From the NCBI GenBank assembly GCA_050258815.1, contig JBLMZM010000316.1, positions 3,186 through 67,185 on the forward strand: a stretch of 64,000 bases of DNA, in the 5' to 3' direction. The DNA comes from JAAXKN01 sp050258815. Lineage in GTDB: Bacteria > Bacteroidota > Ignavibacteria > Ignavibacteriales > SURF-24. The notes under the pieces were generated by a model that had not been told where the DNA came from, searched no databases, and saw only the letters and a program-made list of their open reading frames with translations. Below, one piece after another: positions 28,519 through 37,113 of the stretch. A program made the translations under genes and the position numbers. The number at the start of each line of letters is the position of its first letter. The first letter of the stretch is position 1.

Positions 28519-28550
28519 TTGAGTGCTTTTTATTTAAGTACTTATTTTTA
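28519..28550 (+). promoter_or_regulatory. Candidate gpsA promoter (TTG-N21-TATTTTTA)
   Basis: TTG at 28519-28521, a 21-base spacer, then TATTTTTA at 28543-28550. The layout matches other candidate promoters in this window and resembles Bacteroidota -33/-7 promoters. Confidence 0.4.
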
Positions 28551-28610
28551 CAATTTCCCGGTTTCTGTAACTAAAAAAAATACTAGAAATCAGATATCAT
28601 AAGAGATTAT

Positions 28611-29606
28611 ATGAACATTTCAGTTCTTGGGGCCGGAGGCTGGGGTACCACGCTGGCTATCCTGCTTCACTATAATGGCCATAAAGTTTCCCTCTGGGAA
28701 TACGACAGACAGTATGCAAAAGTTCTCGCAAAAACCAGGCTAAACAAGCTCTATCTGCCCGGCATTACACTTCCTGAGGAGATGCAGATTACTCACGACC
28801 TGGATGAAGCCGTAAACGGCCAGCATATGCTGGTACTTGCCGTGCCATCCCAGTTCCTCCGGAGTGTAATTAAAAAAATTGATTACTCCTCCATTAAGAA
28901 CTCAATTCTGGTAAGCGTTGCCAAGGGAATTGAAAATAAGTCGCTGCTTACCATGTCACAGATGCTCAAAGATCAGATGCCGGAGCTTGATGAACAGCAG
29001 ATCGGGGTGCTCTCAGGACCCAGTCACGCCGAGGAAGTCAGCCGCCGCATCCCTACGGCAGTGGTTGCTGCATCCAAATCGGAAGCTACATCCAAGAGCA
29101 TTCAGGCAGCCTTCATCGTGTCATACTTCAGGGTCTACTCATCTACAGATATACTGGGCGTTGAACTGGGAGGAGCAGTTAAGAATGTAATTGCCATCGG
29201 TGCCGGCATCATCGACGGTGCTAAATTTGGGGATAATACAAAAGCCGCGATAATGACGCGCGGAATAGCAGAAATATCCCGACTCGGAACCGCCATGGGC
29301 GCCAGGGCTGAGACCTTTGCCGGTCTTTCCGGCATGGGCGATCTGATTGTTACCTGCATGAGTAAACACAGCCGGAACCGCTTTGTAGGCGAAAAGATTG
29401 GAGAAGGGAAAACTCTGAAACAGGTGCTGAAGACCATGACCATGGTGGCCGAAGGGGTGGAAACCTGCCGCTCGGTTAAACAACTGGCTGATATTAAAAA
29501 GGTGAGTACCCCGATAGTAAATGAGGTCTACCAGGTGCTATTTGAGGATAAGGATCCCGTAAAAGCTACAACGGATCTGATGACACGTGATATGAGAGCA
29601 GAATAA
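28611..29606 (+). CDS. gpsA: NAD(P)-dependent glycerol-3-phosphate dehydrogenase
   Basis: 331 residues. It reduces dihydroxyacetone phosphate to sn-glycerol 3-phosphate for phospholipids. N-terminal dinucleotide-binding loop GAGGWGTTLA, then VLAVPSQFLR, SVAKGIE, LSGPSHAEEVS, the catalytic lysine region GAVKNVIAIGAGI, and SKHSRNRFVGEKIGEG. The usual product length is about 330. It ends before a bidirectional terminator shared with the leftward htpX. Confidence 0.96.
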   Translation: MNISVLGAGGWGTTLAILLHYNGHKVSLWEYDRQYAKVLAKTRLNKLYLPGITLPEEMQITHDLDEAVNGQHMLVLAVPSQFLRSVIKKIDYSSIKNSILVSVAKGIENKSLLTMSQMLKDQMPELDEQQIGVLSGPSHAEEVSRRIPTAVVAASKSEATSKSIQAAFIVSYFRVYSSTDILGVELGGAVKNVIAIGAGIIDGAKFGDNTKAAIMTRGIAEISRLGTAMGARAETFAGLSGMGDLIVTCMSKHSRNRFVGEKIGEGKTLKQVLKTMTMVAEGVETCRSVKQLADIKKVSTPIVNEVYQVLFEDKDPVKATTDLMTRDMRAE

Positions 29607-29626
29607 CCATTTAAATGCATTAAAAT

Positions 29627-29670
29627 TAAAGCGCTGAGCAGCAGATTTCACTCTGTGCCTCAGCGCTTTA
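29627..29670. terminator. Bidirectional terminator between gpsA and htpX
   Basis: A 12-base perfect inverted repeat TAAAGCGCTGAG / CTCAGCGCTTTA (29627-29638 with 29659-29670) with a 20-base loop lies between converging genes. Confidence 0.75.
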
Positions 29671-29688
29671 ATTATATTTAAACGGGTA

Positions 29689-30540
29689 TTAACCCCTGGA
29701 AGCAATAGCCTGCAGCCTTTTGATCCTTTCTTCAATTGGCGGATGGGTTGAAAACATCTTCATGAACGATTTTCCCGACAATGGATTTACAATGAAAAGA
29801 TGAGCCGAAGAGGTCTCGGCATTCAGCATCGGCATTCTTTCATTCACCGCATTCAGCTTATTTAAGGCTGAAGCCAGTGATAAGGGTTTTCCCGATATTT
29901 CAGATCCACCTTCATCAGCCAGGTATTCCCGTGATCTTGAAATTGCCAGCTGTATCAGCATGGCAACTATCGGCGAAAGTATTAAAAGGAATAAAGATCC
30001 TATTCCTTCACCATCCCTGTCCCTGTTGTCCCTGCCCCCTCCGAACATCAGGGCCCAACCCGCCATGCGGGCAATAAAGGTAATCGTACCGACCAGCGTT
30101 GCAGCAATGGTCCCGATCAGTATATCCCGGTGCCTTACGTGTGCCAGTTCATGCCCGATAACACCCGATAGCTCATCCTCATCCAGGAGATTGAGTATAC
30201 CTGTTGTTACAGCAACAGCAGCGTGTTCTGGATTTCTGCCCGTGGCAAAAGCATTCGGGGATGGATTCTGCATTACGTACACTTTGGGCATCGGTAAGCC
30301 GGCCTTTCCCACCAGATTTCTTACTATTCTGAATAACTGCGGGAATTCCTGCTCATTTACCTGCTGTGCCCTGTACATGGTTAAGACAATTTTATCGGAA
30401 AACCAGTAGGAACCGAAGTTCATTACAAGTGAAAATAAAAACGCCATTACCATTCCTCTTTCTCCTCCCAGCAGCCCGCCTACAAAAAGAAAAAGGACCA
30501 TCATCAAAGCCATTAAAAATGCAGTTTTTAAAGTATTCAT
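29689..30540 (-). CDS. htpX: Membrane zinc metalloprotease HtpX
   Basis: 283 residues, family M48. Two N-terminal membrane helices, the zinc site IGHELAHVRHRDI (HExxH), two more hydrophobic segments, and the third ligand glutamate in SREYLADEGG. A Gly/Arg/Asp-rich cytoplasmic insert (GGGRDNRDRDGEG) sits between helices 3 and 4. HtpX degrades misfolded membrane proteins alongside FtsH and is often heat- or envelope-stress-induced. PNAFATGRNPEHAAVAVTTG is also typical of the family. Confidence 0.96.
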   Translation of the reverse strand: MNTLKTAFLMALMMVLFLFVGGLLGGERGMVMAFLFSLVMNFGSYWFSDKIVLTMYRAQQVNEQEFPQLFRIVRNLVGKAGLPMPKVYVMQNPSPNAFATGRNPEHAAVAVTTGILNLLDEDELSGVIGHELAHVRHRDILIGTIAATLVGTITFIARMAGWALMFGGGRDNRDRDGEGIGSLFLLILSPIVAMLIQLAISRSREYLADEGGSEISGKPLSLASALNKLNAVNERMPMLNAETSSAHLFIVNPLSGKSFMKMFSTHPPIEERIKRLQAIASRG

Positions 30541-30666
30541 ATTCTTCTCTTCTATGTATCCGTGAATTGTTTGTATATCCGCTCCTAACTTATAAAATTA
30601 AGTCCCAACCTTCAAGGAAAACCGGACTTTATGCATATTAAACAGTTTTTTACCCTTTTTTGTTTC

Positions 30667-30752
30667 AATATTAACTATCTTAATATTAAGCCTTTATGTC
30701 CGTAATCAGGAATAACTTACTTGGGAAATGCTTAATTAAATCGGTACATTTG
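30667..30752 (+). promoter_or_regulatory. Candidate promoter and inverted repeat upstream of the PorQ-like gene
   Basis: TTG (30721-30723), 21 bases, then TACATTTG (30745-30752) fit the Bacteroidota-type TAnnTTTG promoter. About 35 bases further upstream, AATATTAA-ctatc-TTAATATT (30667-30687) is a perfect eight-base inverted repeat. Confidence 0.45.
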
Positions 30753-30826
30753 TAGCCTCGCTTCGTATTTTGCCTTGCCATTATTCACAATTATACTTAA
30801 AATAACATATCAATTTGAGGAGTTTA

Positions 30827-31768
30827 ATGAAATTAAATCGGGTCCTTCTGATTACTTTAATTTCTTTTTTGTTTGTCGGAAAATTCCAGGCACAATCAAC
30901 TTATGACTTCCTGCGCCTGGACTTAAATCCCAGAGCCGCTGCTCTTGCAGGCAGTTTTGTGGCCAATAATGATGATCCCAACGTGATTTTTTATAACCCG
31001 GCCGGAATTAATAGTCTGGAAAACATACCGGTTTCATTTTCCTACGTAAACTATCTGATGGATATTAACCTTGGCGGTTTGGCCCTTTCCAGGGATTTCG
31101 AGGGTATAGGTCATTTTGCTTTTGGAATAAATTATATTAACTACGGCTCTTTTACCAGGGCTGATGAATTTGCAAACAGAATGGGTGAGTTCCGCGCCGG
31201 GGATGTCGCCTTTGTACTCGGATACGGTAATAAACTGGATGAGAATTTCTATTATGGCGCCAACGTTAAATTCATCTATTCCGGTATTGATAACATTTCC
31301 TCCTCGGCCGTGGGTTTCGACCTGGGATTGCAGTATATTATCCCCGATCAGCAGCTGGTTTTCGGCATCTCGGCCCTCAACATGGGGACACAGCTCAAAT
31401 CCTATTTCAGCACTCATAAAGAGAGCCTCCCGCTTGATCTGAAATTCGGTGTATCCAAAAAAATGGCGCACATTCCCTTACGCCTCTATCTCAGCCTTAA
31501 TAAGCTGAACGAAGAACAGGATTCATTCGCCGAAAGACTGAGTATCTTTTCGCTGGGAGCTGAATTTAACCTGAGCAAAGTCCTGCGCCTGCGTCTCGGA
31601 TATGATAATGAAAAGAGGAAAGAGCTTAAAGTTGGTACTTCCACCGGTCTTGCCGGCTTCAATATAGGTGTGGGTGCACTGATTGGAGGTTATAATTTCG
31701 ATTATTCCTATACCTCATTCGGATTCATAGGATCACTTAACAGAATAGGAATTACCTTCAGTTACTAG
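30827..31768 (+). CDS. PorV/PorQ-family outer membrane beta-barrel protein
   Basis: 313 residues from ATG 30827, which has GAGGAG five bases ahead; an upstream in-frame TTG merely overlaps that site. A signal peptide (to about FQAQS) is followed by YDFLRLDLNPRAAALAGSFVANNDDPNVIFYNPAGI, cut here into the family marks FLRL, NPRAAALAG and FYNPAG, and then alternating amphipathic strands ending in an aromatic residue (ITFSY), typical of FadL-like barrels. PorV and PorQ are parts of type IX secretion, which fits the sorting-domain protein at 16272. Whether this copy is PorQ itself or a paralogue cannot be settled here. Confidence 0.82.
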   Translation: MKLNRVLLITLISFLFVGKFQAQSTYDFLRLDLNPRAAALAGSFVANNDDPNVIFYNPAGINSLENIPVSFSYVNYLMDINLGGLALSRDFEGIGHFAFGINYINYGSFTRADEFANRMGEFRAGDVAFVLGYGNKLDENFYYGANVKFIYSGIDNISSSAVGFDLGLQYIIPDQQLVFGISALNMGTQLKSYFSTHKESLPLDLKFGVSKKMAHIPLRLYLSLNKLNEEQDSFAERLSIFSLGAEFNLSKVLRLRLGYDNEKRKELKVGTSTGLAGFNIGVGALIGGYNFDYSYTSFGFIGSLNRIGITFSY

Positions 31769-31790
31769 AGTTTTTATTTATCTTACGGAA

Positions 31791-31819
31791 AAGCCGCTCC
31801 AACAGAGCGGCTTTTTTTT
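31791..31819. terminator. Strong terminator between converging genes
   Basis: Stem AAGCCGCTC / GAGCGGCTT (31791-31799 with 31805-31813), loop of five, followed by eight T on the plus strand. On the minus strand the stem runs into TTTT, so it may also serve the leftward TPR gene. Confidence 0.9.
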
Positions 31820-31827
31820 ACTATTTT

Positions 31828-32967
31828 TTATTTCCCGTATGGCTTTTCCAGGTACTGTTTTGCAAGTGTGTGTGACTGCCCGAATTCTTTAATATCCAGC
31901 AGTTCTTTATAGTTAGTTATTGCTTTATCCCTCTGGCCCAGCTGGTCATAATAGTTGCCAAGGTATAAAAGCGAATTTACTAAGAATCCGGACTTTTCCT
32001 TACGGTCAACCTTCCTCGAAAGCTGTTCACATTCCCTGAAGTAAACTATAGCCGAATCCACCTGCCCCATGAGTTTCTTATAATATCCCAGATAGTATGT
32101 GGCTTCTCTTCTTGCAACATCATTATAACCCGCATATTTCATGCTGCTTTTATCATATACATCCCTGAAAATCCTGTCTGCTACCGAATAGTCACCTTTT
32201 CTGACGTTTATCCGCCCGAAATACCGCTCGAATATTGGATTATCCGGGAATTCCCCATTCAGAAGTTTTGCAAATTCTTCTGCCTTCTGAAAATTTTCCT
32301 CAAACTGGTAATAAAGCTGCATCAGGAAATAACGCGACTCGGTTTTGGCATATTTCCCGTTAAGCGCTACATTGGTCAATTCCTTTATGCCCTTATCCTT
32401 ATCACCCGAGGGAAAGAAAACCATGAGCGGCTTTATCATAGGATACTTTTGCGGAATGACTGCCGCATAATAATCATAAATACCGAACCCCAGCTGAACG
32501 TCAATATTATTCGGATTCAGCTTGTATGCCCGGTTAACAATCGGCAAGGCTTCACGCCCGTCATCAGCAGCCTTGATCCAGCTTTCACGCATTGCCCTGA
32601 GCCTTCCCCTGAAACCGATAGCACCGCCCTTGAAAAAAAGGGCATCAACATTTGATTCATCTTTTTCTAAGATCTGGTCGCACTGGTAGATCACGTCTTC
32701 CAGCTTTGCAAAAAAGATATCATCATAGCCTTCATTGTCCAGATCGAGCATAATCTTCCACCAGTCTATCATTGCCAGGAAGAACTTACCGGCTGGCTGG
32801 TTCGGATAATCGGCAATTACAGACTTAAATGTCCTGTCGGCTTCATCAAACTTTATGTTGTAAATCTGTTTAATACCCTGCTCTACCCTGGAATCGAAAT
32901 CCCCTGACGATTGAGAAAACAGCGTCCCGGGCAGCAGCATCAACATTAGAACAAATAATTTCTTCAA
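31828..32967 (-). CDS. Periplasmic tetratricopeptide repeat protein
   Basis: 379 residues with a cleavable signal peptide (MKKLFVLMLMLLPGTLFSQS) and about seven to eight helical pairs of TPR type, for example IYNIKFDEADRTFKSVIADYP near residue 35 (first unit) and YDQLGQRDKAITNYKELLD (last unit). The central part (GFRGRLRAMRESWIKAADDGR) is conserved-looking but not a standard TPR. It probably acts as a protein-interaction scaffold in the periplasm. Partner and pathway are unknown. Confidence 0.85.
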   Translation of the reverse strand: MKKLFVLMLMLLPGTLFSQSSGDFDSRVEQGIKQIYNIKFDEADRTFKSVIADYPNQPAGKFFLAMIDWWKIMLDLDNEGYDDIFFAKLEDVIYQCDQILEKDESNVDALFFKGGAIGFRGRLRAMRESWIKAADDGREALPIVNRAYKLNPNNIDVQLGFGIYDYYAAVIPQKYPMIKPLMVFFPSGDKDKGIKELTNVALNGKYAKTESRYFLMQLYYQFEENFQKAEEFAKLLNGEFPDNPIFERYFGRINVRKGDYSVADRIFRDVYDKSSMKYAGYNDVARREATYYLGYYKKLMGQVDSAIVYFRECEQLSRKVDRKEKSGFLVNSLLYLGNYYDQLGQRDKAITNYKELLDIKEFGQSHTLAKQYLEKPYGK

Positions 32968-32981
32968 AGAGTACTCCCTAT

Positions 32982-33015
32982 AAAAAAACCCGGTTCAAGT
33001 ATTCTAAACCGGGTT
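32982..33015 (-). terminator. Terminator of the fibronectin-domain lipoprotein gene
   Basis: On the minus strand AACCCGGTT / AACCGGGTT (33007-33015 with 32987-32995) forms a nine-base stem that runs into seven T (32982-32988 complement). Confidence 0.85.
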
Positions 33016-33037
33016 GTAAAAGTTTCATCAAAATTGT

Positions 33038-33922
33038 TTATCTCTTCAGGACTCTCAAACCGGCAATAGGCTGGAGCTTATAGTCAAAGGTAACTGTATT
33101 ATAGCTGTTACTGCCCGCCTTTCCGACACTTTTGACCCAGATCTTCACATAAATTCCGCCCTGCGTCTTAATGAGGTAAACGTTGTCGGGAGTAACCTCT
33201 AATTCATTCAGCGCAGGTTCTGCCAGCCCCTCTGCCTTATCGTAGGCGGCTTTTCCTGTACCTAATAGTGATATCAGCGTATTGTGACCGTTAGTAATAC
33301 TAACCTTTGAATTATTAGGCGAGAAAAACTTCAGCGCCGCCCCATCCATCCTGAGGTGCAGGTCAATTTTTGCGGCATTTCCCGCTGAATAAGCCAGCTG
33401 TGTGCCCAGGCCCAGGAAAGGATCCCAGCCATATCCGCTCTTTGCTGCCGATGCAATTGTGGAATATTCATCAATTGTTGCACCTGTCGTCTCATAAACA
33501 CCGGCGTAAATGACCGATGTCGCCGCCTGGCTCCTGGTACCGTCACCCTTTACGGAATAAACCTTCGTTTGGTAATAAGTGGAACGGCTCGGATCCAGAC
33601 TTATTACATGAAAAGCACTGTCGGTTTTGACTACCAGTGCAGAATCCGCTTTCCCAAGGTTTGTACCTACTGAATCAACTTTATTTGTAATTACATAATA
33701 ACCCGCAAAATCTGCCGCAGAGTTGTCGGTGGATTTTGTCCAGGTCACCCTGGCAGCAGTTCCGGAAGCCCCGGACAATGAAACAGATATATTCGTAGGC
33801 GGAGCCAGCTGATTGCCGGGAACCGGCTGTGTGCCAGAATCAGAGCTATTACAACCGGCAGCAAAGAACAAACCCGTGATAAACAAAATTAAAAGAACAG
33901 TAACATTTTCCAACTTTCTCAT
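33038..33922 (-). CDS. Fibronectin type III domain lipoprotein
   Basis: 294 residues from ATG 33922, preceded by GGAGGAAAAA. The frame can be extended by four codons, but those contain the ribosome site. Lipobox GLFFAAGC gives a lipidated cysteine near residue 24, then a short Ser/Gly/Gln linker and one fibronectin III domain (APPTNISVSLSGAS to about residue 140). The second half is a beta-rich domain with RVLKR at the end and no recognised family. It is probably anchored in the outer or inner membrane facing outward from the cytoplasm. Confidence 0.82.
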   Translation of the reverse strand: MRKLENVTVLLILFITGLFFAAGCNSSDSGTQPVPGNQLAPPTNISVSLSGASGTAARVTWTKSTDNSAADFAGYYVITNKVDSVGTNLGKADSALVVKTDSAFHVISLDPSRSTYYQTKVYSVKGDGTRSQAATSVIYAGVYETTGATIDEYSTIASAAKSGYGWDPFLGLGTQLAYSAGNAAKIDLHLRMDGAALKFFSPNNSKVSITNGHNTLISLLGTGKAAYDKAEGLAEPALNELEVTPDNVYLIKTQGGIYVKIWVKSVGKAGSNSYNTVTFDYKLQPIAGLRVLKR

Positions 33923-34009
33923 TTTTTCCTCCATTATTAGTCATTACTACATATTAAACCGGTCATAACTAATATAAAAGTCAAAATTTGCTATATTGGA
34001 AAGAAAATC

Positions 34010-35545
34010 CTAGAAATCCAGATTTTCGTTAACCAGCTTTTTCTGGAAGTATGGCAGCAATTCATCAATTTTTACTCTTTCCTGCTGCATTGTATCCCTG
34101 TCCCTTATTGTAACTGTCTGATCCTCCAGCGTCTGGGTGTCTACGGTTATACAATATGGGGTGCCAACTTCGTCCATTCTTCTGTATCTTCTGCCAATAG
34201 CACCCTTGTCATCATAAAAAACCCTCAAAAAGGGCCTGAGACTGCGGTCAATTTTCTCTGCTATTTCCGGCATACCGTCCTTATTGACCAGAGGCAGTAT
34301 GGCTGCCTTTATCGGTGCCAGTCGCGGATTGAATTTAAGCACAGACCTTAATTCCCCGTTTACCTCTTCCTCATAATAAGCATCTATCAAAAATGCCATA
34401 AACGAACGGCTTGCTCCAGCAGATGTTTCAATTATAAATGGAATGAACTTTTCCTTGGTTTCCTCATCAAAATACAGCTGCGATTTTTTTGAGTATTCCT
34501 GGTGCCTGCTTAGATCGAAATTTGTTCTGTTATGAATACCTTCGATCTCTCCCCAGCCAAACGGGAACAAATACTCTATGTCAGTAGCTTCCTTAGCATA
34601 GTGAGCCAGCTTGTCTTTGGGATGGTCATGATACCTAAGTTTTTCAGGTGTCATCCCAAGCGTCTTGTACCATTCCATTCTGAGGTCTTTCCAATAATCA
34701 TACCATTTCTTGTCCTCTTCCGGCTTAACAAAAAACTGCATTTCCATCTGCTCAAACTCACGCGTGCGGAAAAGAAAATTCTTAGTATTTATTTCATTTC
34801 TGAAGGCCTTCCCTATCTGCGCAATACCGAATGGCAACTTCTGCCTGCTGGAGTTCTGAACGTTCAGGAAGTTAACAAATATTCCCTGCGCCGTTTCGGG
34901 TCTTAAATAAACTACAGCACCTGTATCTTCAACTGGACCAATAAAAGTCTTGAACATGAGGTTAAACTGACGGGCTGCGGTAAATGTACCGGCATTACCG
35001 CACTGAGGGCAGTTCAGTAATCCCAGCATTTTTGGACCAAGCTCTTTATCTTCGAGTATGGCGTTAAAAGCTTCATTTATGACGGCCTCATCCTTCAGGT
35101 TGCCCGAAGTTATTGAACTTAATTTTTCCAGAAGGGATGGCTCTTCAGCCAGCAGTTCTGAAAGTCCTTTTATGGCTTTTTCTTTCTTTTTATCCGAAAT
35201 AAACTCTGCCAGGGTATCCAGGCGGAAGCGGGCTTTGCACTGCTTGCAATCCACCATTGGATCCGTAAAATTTTCCACGTGCCCTGAGGCTTCCCATACC
35301 CTCGGATGCATGAGTATGGCGGCATCCAGACCCTCTACATTTTTTCTGTAGGTCATGAACTTCCACCACTCTTCCTTAATATTTTTTAACAGCTCAACTC
35401 CGAGCGGACCGTAATCCCAGCAGCCATTCAGACCGCCATAAATTTCACTTGACTGAAATACGAAGCCTCTTCTTTTTGCAAGAGAAACAATCTTCTCAAC
35501 GTCATTCTGGGTTTTATTTTGCTTTTCGATAGCTCTATCCTCCAA
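34010..35545 (-). CDS. glyQS: Glycyl-tRNA synthetase, single-chain (eukaryote-like) type
   Basis: 511 residues, class II. Residues include SLAKRRGFVFQSSEIYGGLNG at the N-terminus (family mark GFVFQSSEIYGG), a likely zinc site pairing CKQC near residue 100 with CPQCG near 190, motif 2 FRNEINTKNFLFRTREFEQ, and motif 3 near the TSAGASRSFMA segment. The C-terminal anticodon-binding domain starts near KAAILPLV. This homodimeric type is used by many bacteria instead of GlyQ+GlyS. The only workable start is TTG 35545, with AAGGA eight bases upstream. No ATG lies before the conserved region. Confidence 0.95.
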   Translation of the reverse strand: MEDRAIEKQNKTQNDVEKIVSLAKRRGFVFQSSEIYGGLNGCWDYGPLGVELLKNIKEEWWKFMTYRKNVEGLDAAILMHPRVWEASGHVENFTDPMVDCKQCKARFRLDTLAEFISDKKKEKAIKGLSELLAEEPSLLEKLSSITSGNLKDEAVINEAFNAILEDKELGPKMLGLLNCPQCGNAGTFTAARQFNLMFKTFIGPVEDTGAVVYLRPETAQGIFVNFLNVQNSSRQKLPFGIAQIGKAFRNEINTKNFLFRTREFEQMEMQFFVKPEEDKKWYDYWKDLRMEWYKTLGMTPEKLRYHDHPKDKLAHYAKEATDIEYLFPFGWGEIEGIHNRTNFDLSRHQEYSKKSQLYFDEETKEKFIPFIIETSAGASRSFMAFLIDAYYEEEVNGELRSVLKFNPRLAPIKAAILPLVNKDGMPEIAEKIDRSLRPFLRVFYDDKGAIGRRYRRMDEVGTPYCITVDTQTLEDQTVTIRDRDTMQQERVKIDELLPYFQKKLVNENLDF

Positions 35546-35698
35546 ATTTTATATCCTTAAATATAGTAAAAAATAGAGATTTTTAGGACTTATTTTACTG
35601 AGTTGAAAATGTGGAATTTATTAATTGATTTAATAATTAGTTATTGTCTCATAAATTCTTGCAGTTTAGACTTAAATAATTTATACTTATGGAAATTG

Positions 35699-35732
35699 AT
35701 TTGAATTCAAATTATATTAATTAATATTTATT
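35699..35732 (+). promoter_or_regulatory. Candidate promoter overlapped by two 14-base palindromes
   Basis: ATTTGAATTCAAAT (35699-35712) and ATATTAATTAATAT (35714-35727) are adjacent perfect palindromes. TTG 35701-35703, 21 bases, then TATTTATT 35725-35732 give a promoter layout like others here. It is upstream of the lipoprotein gene at 35759. Confidence 0.4.
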
Positions 35733-35758
35733 ACCAAAGATAACTTAAGGGGGTTCAA

Positions 35759-36286
35759 GTGCTAAATTTTGTTTTTAAAAACTCATTCCCGCGGATATTA
35801 GCCTCTGCGATGGTTTTTGGCCTTTTAATTTCCTCTGTGCTTATTACTTCAGGCTGCCAGAAAAAACAGGAACAGCCCGGCGAAAAACAGAACGTACAGC
35901 AGGGCACTGCAAAATCCGATACCACAAAGAAGCAGGATACTACAGCAAAGGGGACAGGTAAACAGACAACTACTGCGGTTGCCGTGGATTTAAAGGGTAC
36001 GTGGAGCGGGAAATTTGACAAACGCGCTACTACGCTGAGAATAACCGATCAGACCGGTAATGATTTCAAGGGAAAGATTACAATAAACTACAGAGAGGTA
36101 ATTAACCAGCAGGTTAGCGGTACAATAGATCCGGCTACGAATAAGGTGACCATGAAGGATCTTCTGCATAGCAGATTCATGGGAAAATATTCCGGGAAAT
36201 TATCCAACGACATGAAACAGCTTTCGGGTACGTTTACCATGACCCTGGATGGATCTAAATTTGATTTTAATTTGGCAAAAAAATAA
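35759..36286 (+). CDS. Small lipoprotein with low-complexity linker
   Basis: 175 residues. The GTG start at 35759 is preceded by GGGGG about eight bases upstream. A hydrophobic segment and lipobox ISSVLITSGC place the lipidated cysteine near residue 33. A Thr/Lys/Gln/Gly-rich linker (about 35-72) leads to a compact beta domain (DLKGTWSGKFDKRATTLRI to FDFNLAKK) resembling small lipocalin-like or beta-sandwich modules (GTWSG opening). Function unknown. It is followed after 26 bases by another lipoprotein and is probably co-transcribed with it. Confidence 0.8.
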   Translation: MLNFVFKNSFPRILASAMVFGLLISSVLITSGCQKKQEQPGEKQNVQQGTAKSDTTKKQDTTAKGTGKQTTTAVAVDLKGTWSGKFDKRATTLRITDQTGNDFKGKITINYREVINQQVSGTIDPATNKVTMKDLLHSRFMGKYSGKLSNDMKQLSGTFTMTLDGSKFDFNLAKK

Positions 36287-36312
36287 TTAACCCAATAAAG
36301 AAAGAGGAATAA

Positions 36313-37050
36313 ATGAGAAAGTATTTAGTTTTAATGATAGGATTGCTTGTATCGGTAATGTTCTACTCCTGCAGCGATAATTCCACAACGCCTGAAACAC
36401 CTGCCAAAGGCAGCCTTTACATTACATCTACACCATCAGGCGCCCAGATATGGAGCAATGGCACAAATACAAATAAGGTAACTCCCGACAGCCTTACGAA
36501 CCTTGATGCCGGAACCTATTCTATTACGCTTAAATCCCAGGGCCTGAATGATACTACGTTTACGGCTACAGTCTCAGCCGGCCAAAAGACCACATATAAT
36601 GTGCGTTTTTCAGTCTCTACACAGACATTTACACAAAAAATCTATGAGACAATAGGTACATCGGCACAGCAGCCCAGCGGGTTACAATTATCTACCGGCC
36701 AGGCTTATGGTATATCTTCATCGGATAAATCAAAAGTTGACCTCTATTATTCCAGCAATGGATTTGTAGTTGCTTCGGCCGATCTGGCTACAGGCTTATC
36801 CAGACAGACTTACTTTAAAATAGGAAGCTCGACCAATTTTAGCGATACCGTTTCTGCACCTGTACAGCAAAGCTCATGGGTCAAAAGCTTCAAGGATACA
36901 GAGACAAACTATGTATTTGTTTATGACAACGACCAGCATTACTCAAAGCTGCAGATCACAAACAGGGGCGGCGGCACACCTGGTAACCCTGCATGGGTTG
37001 AGGTAAAATGGATCTATAACAAACAGGCCGGCGATAGAAGATTCCAGTAA
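36313..37050 (+). CDS. PEGA-domain lipoprotein
   Basis: 245 residues. Signal and lipobox VSVMFYSC put the lipidated cysteine near residue 20. Residues about 34-100 form a PEGA domain (GSLYITSTPSGAQIWSNG, LDAGTYSITLKSQG). PEGA domains are extracytoplasmic beta modules found in surface and S-layer proteins. The remaining 140 residues are beta-rich without a known family. AAAGAGG precedes the ATG. It ends at a strong bidirectional terminator. Confidence 0.85.
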   Translation: MRKYLVLMIGLLVSVMFYSCSDNSTTPETPAKGSLYITSTPSGAQIWSNGTNTNKVTPDSLTNLDAGTYSITLKSQGLNDTTFTATVSAGQKTTYNVRFSVSTQTFTQKIYETIGTSAQQPSGLQLSTGQAYGISSSDKSKVDLYYSSNGFVVASADLATGLSRQTYFKIGSSTNFSDTVSAPVQQSSWVKSFKDTETNYVFVYDNDQHYSKLQITNRGGGTPGNPAWVEVKWIYNKQAGDRRFQ

Positions 37051-37070
37051 GTAATAATGTAATTTCATAA

Positions 37071-37098
37071 AAAAACCGCACATAAGTGCGGTTTTTTT
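37071..37098. terminator. Bidirectional terminator
   Basis: AAAAACCGCAC / GTGCGGTTTTT (37071-37081 with 37086-37096), four-base loop ATAA, with T runs in both directions. It separates the PEGA lipoprotein from the leftward operon ending in the DUF2520 gene. Confidence 0.92.
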
Positions 37099-37113
37099 AT
37101 TAAGTCTCTTATT

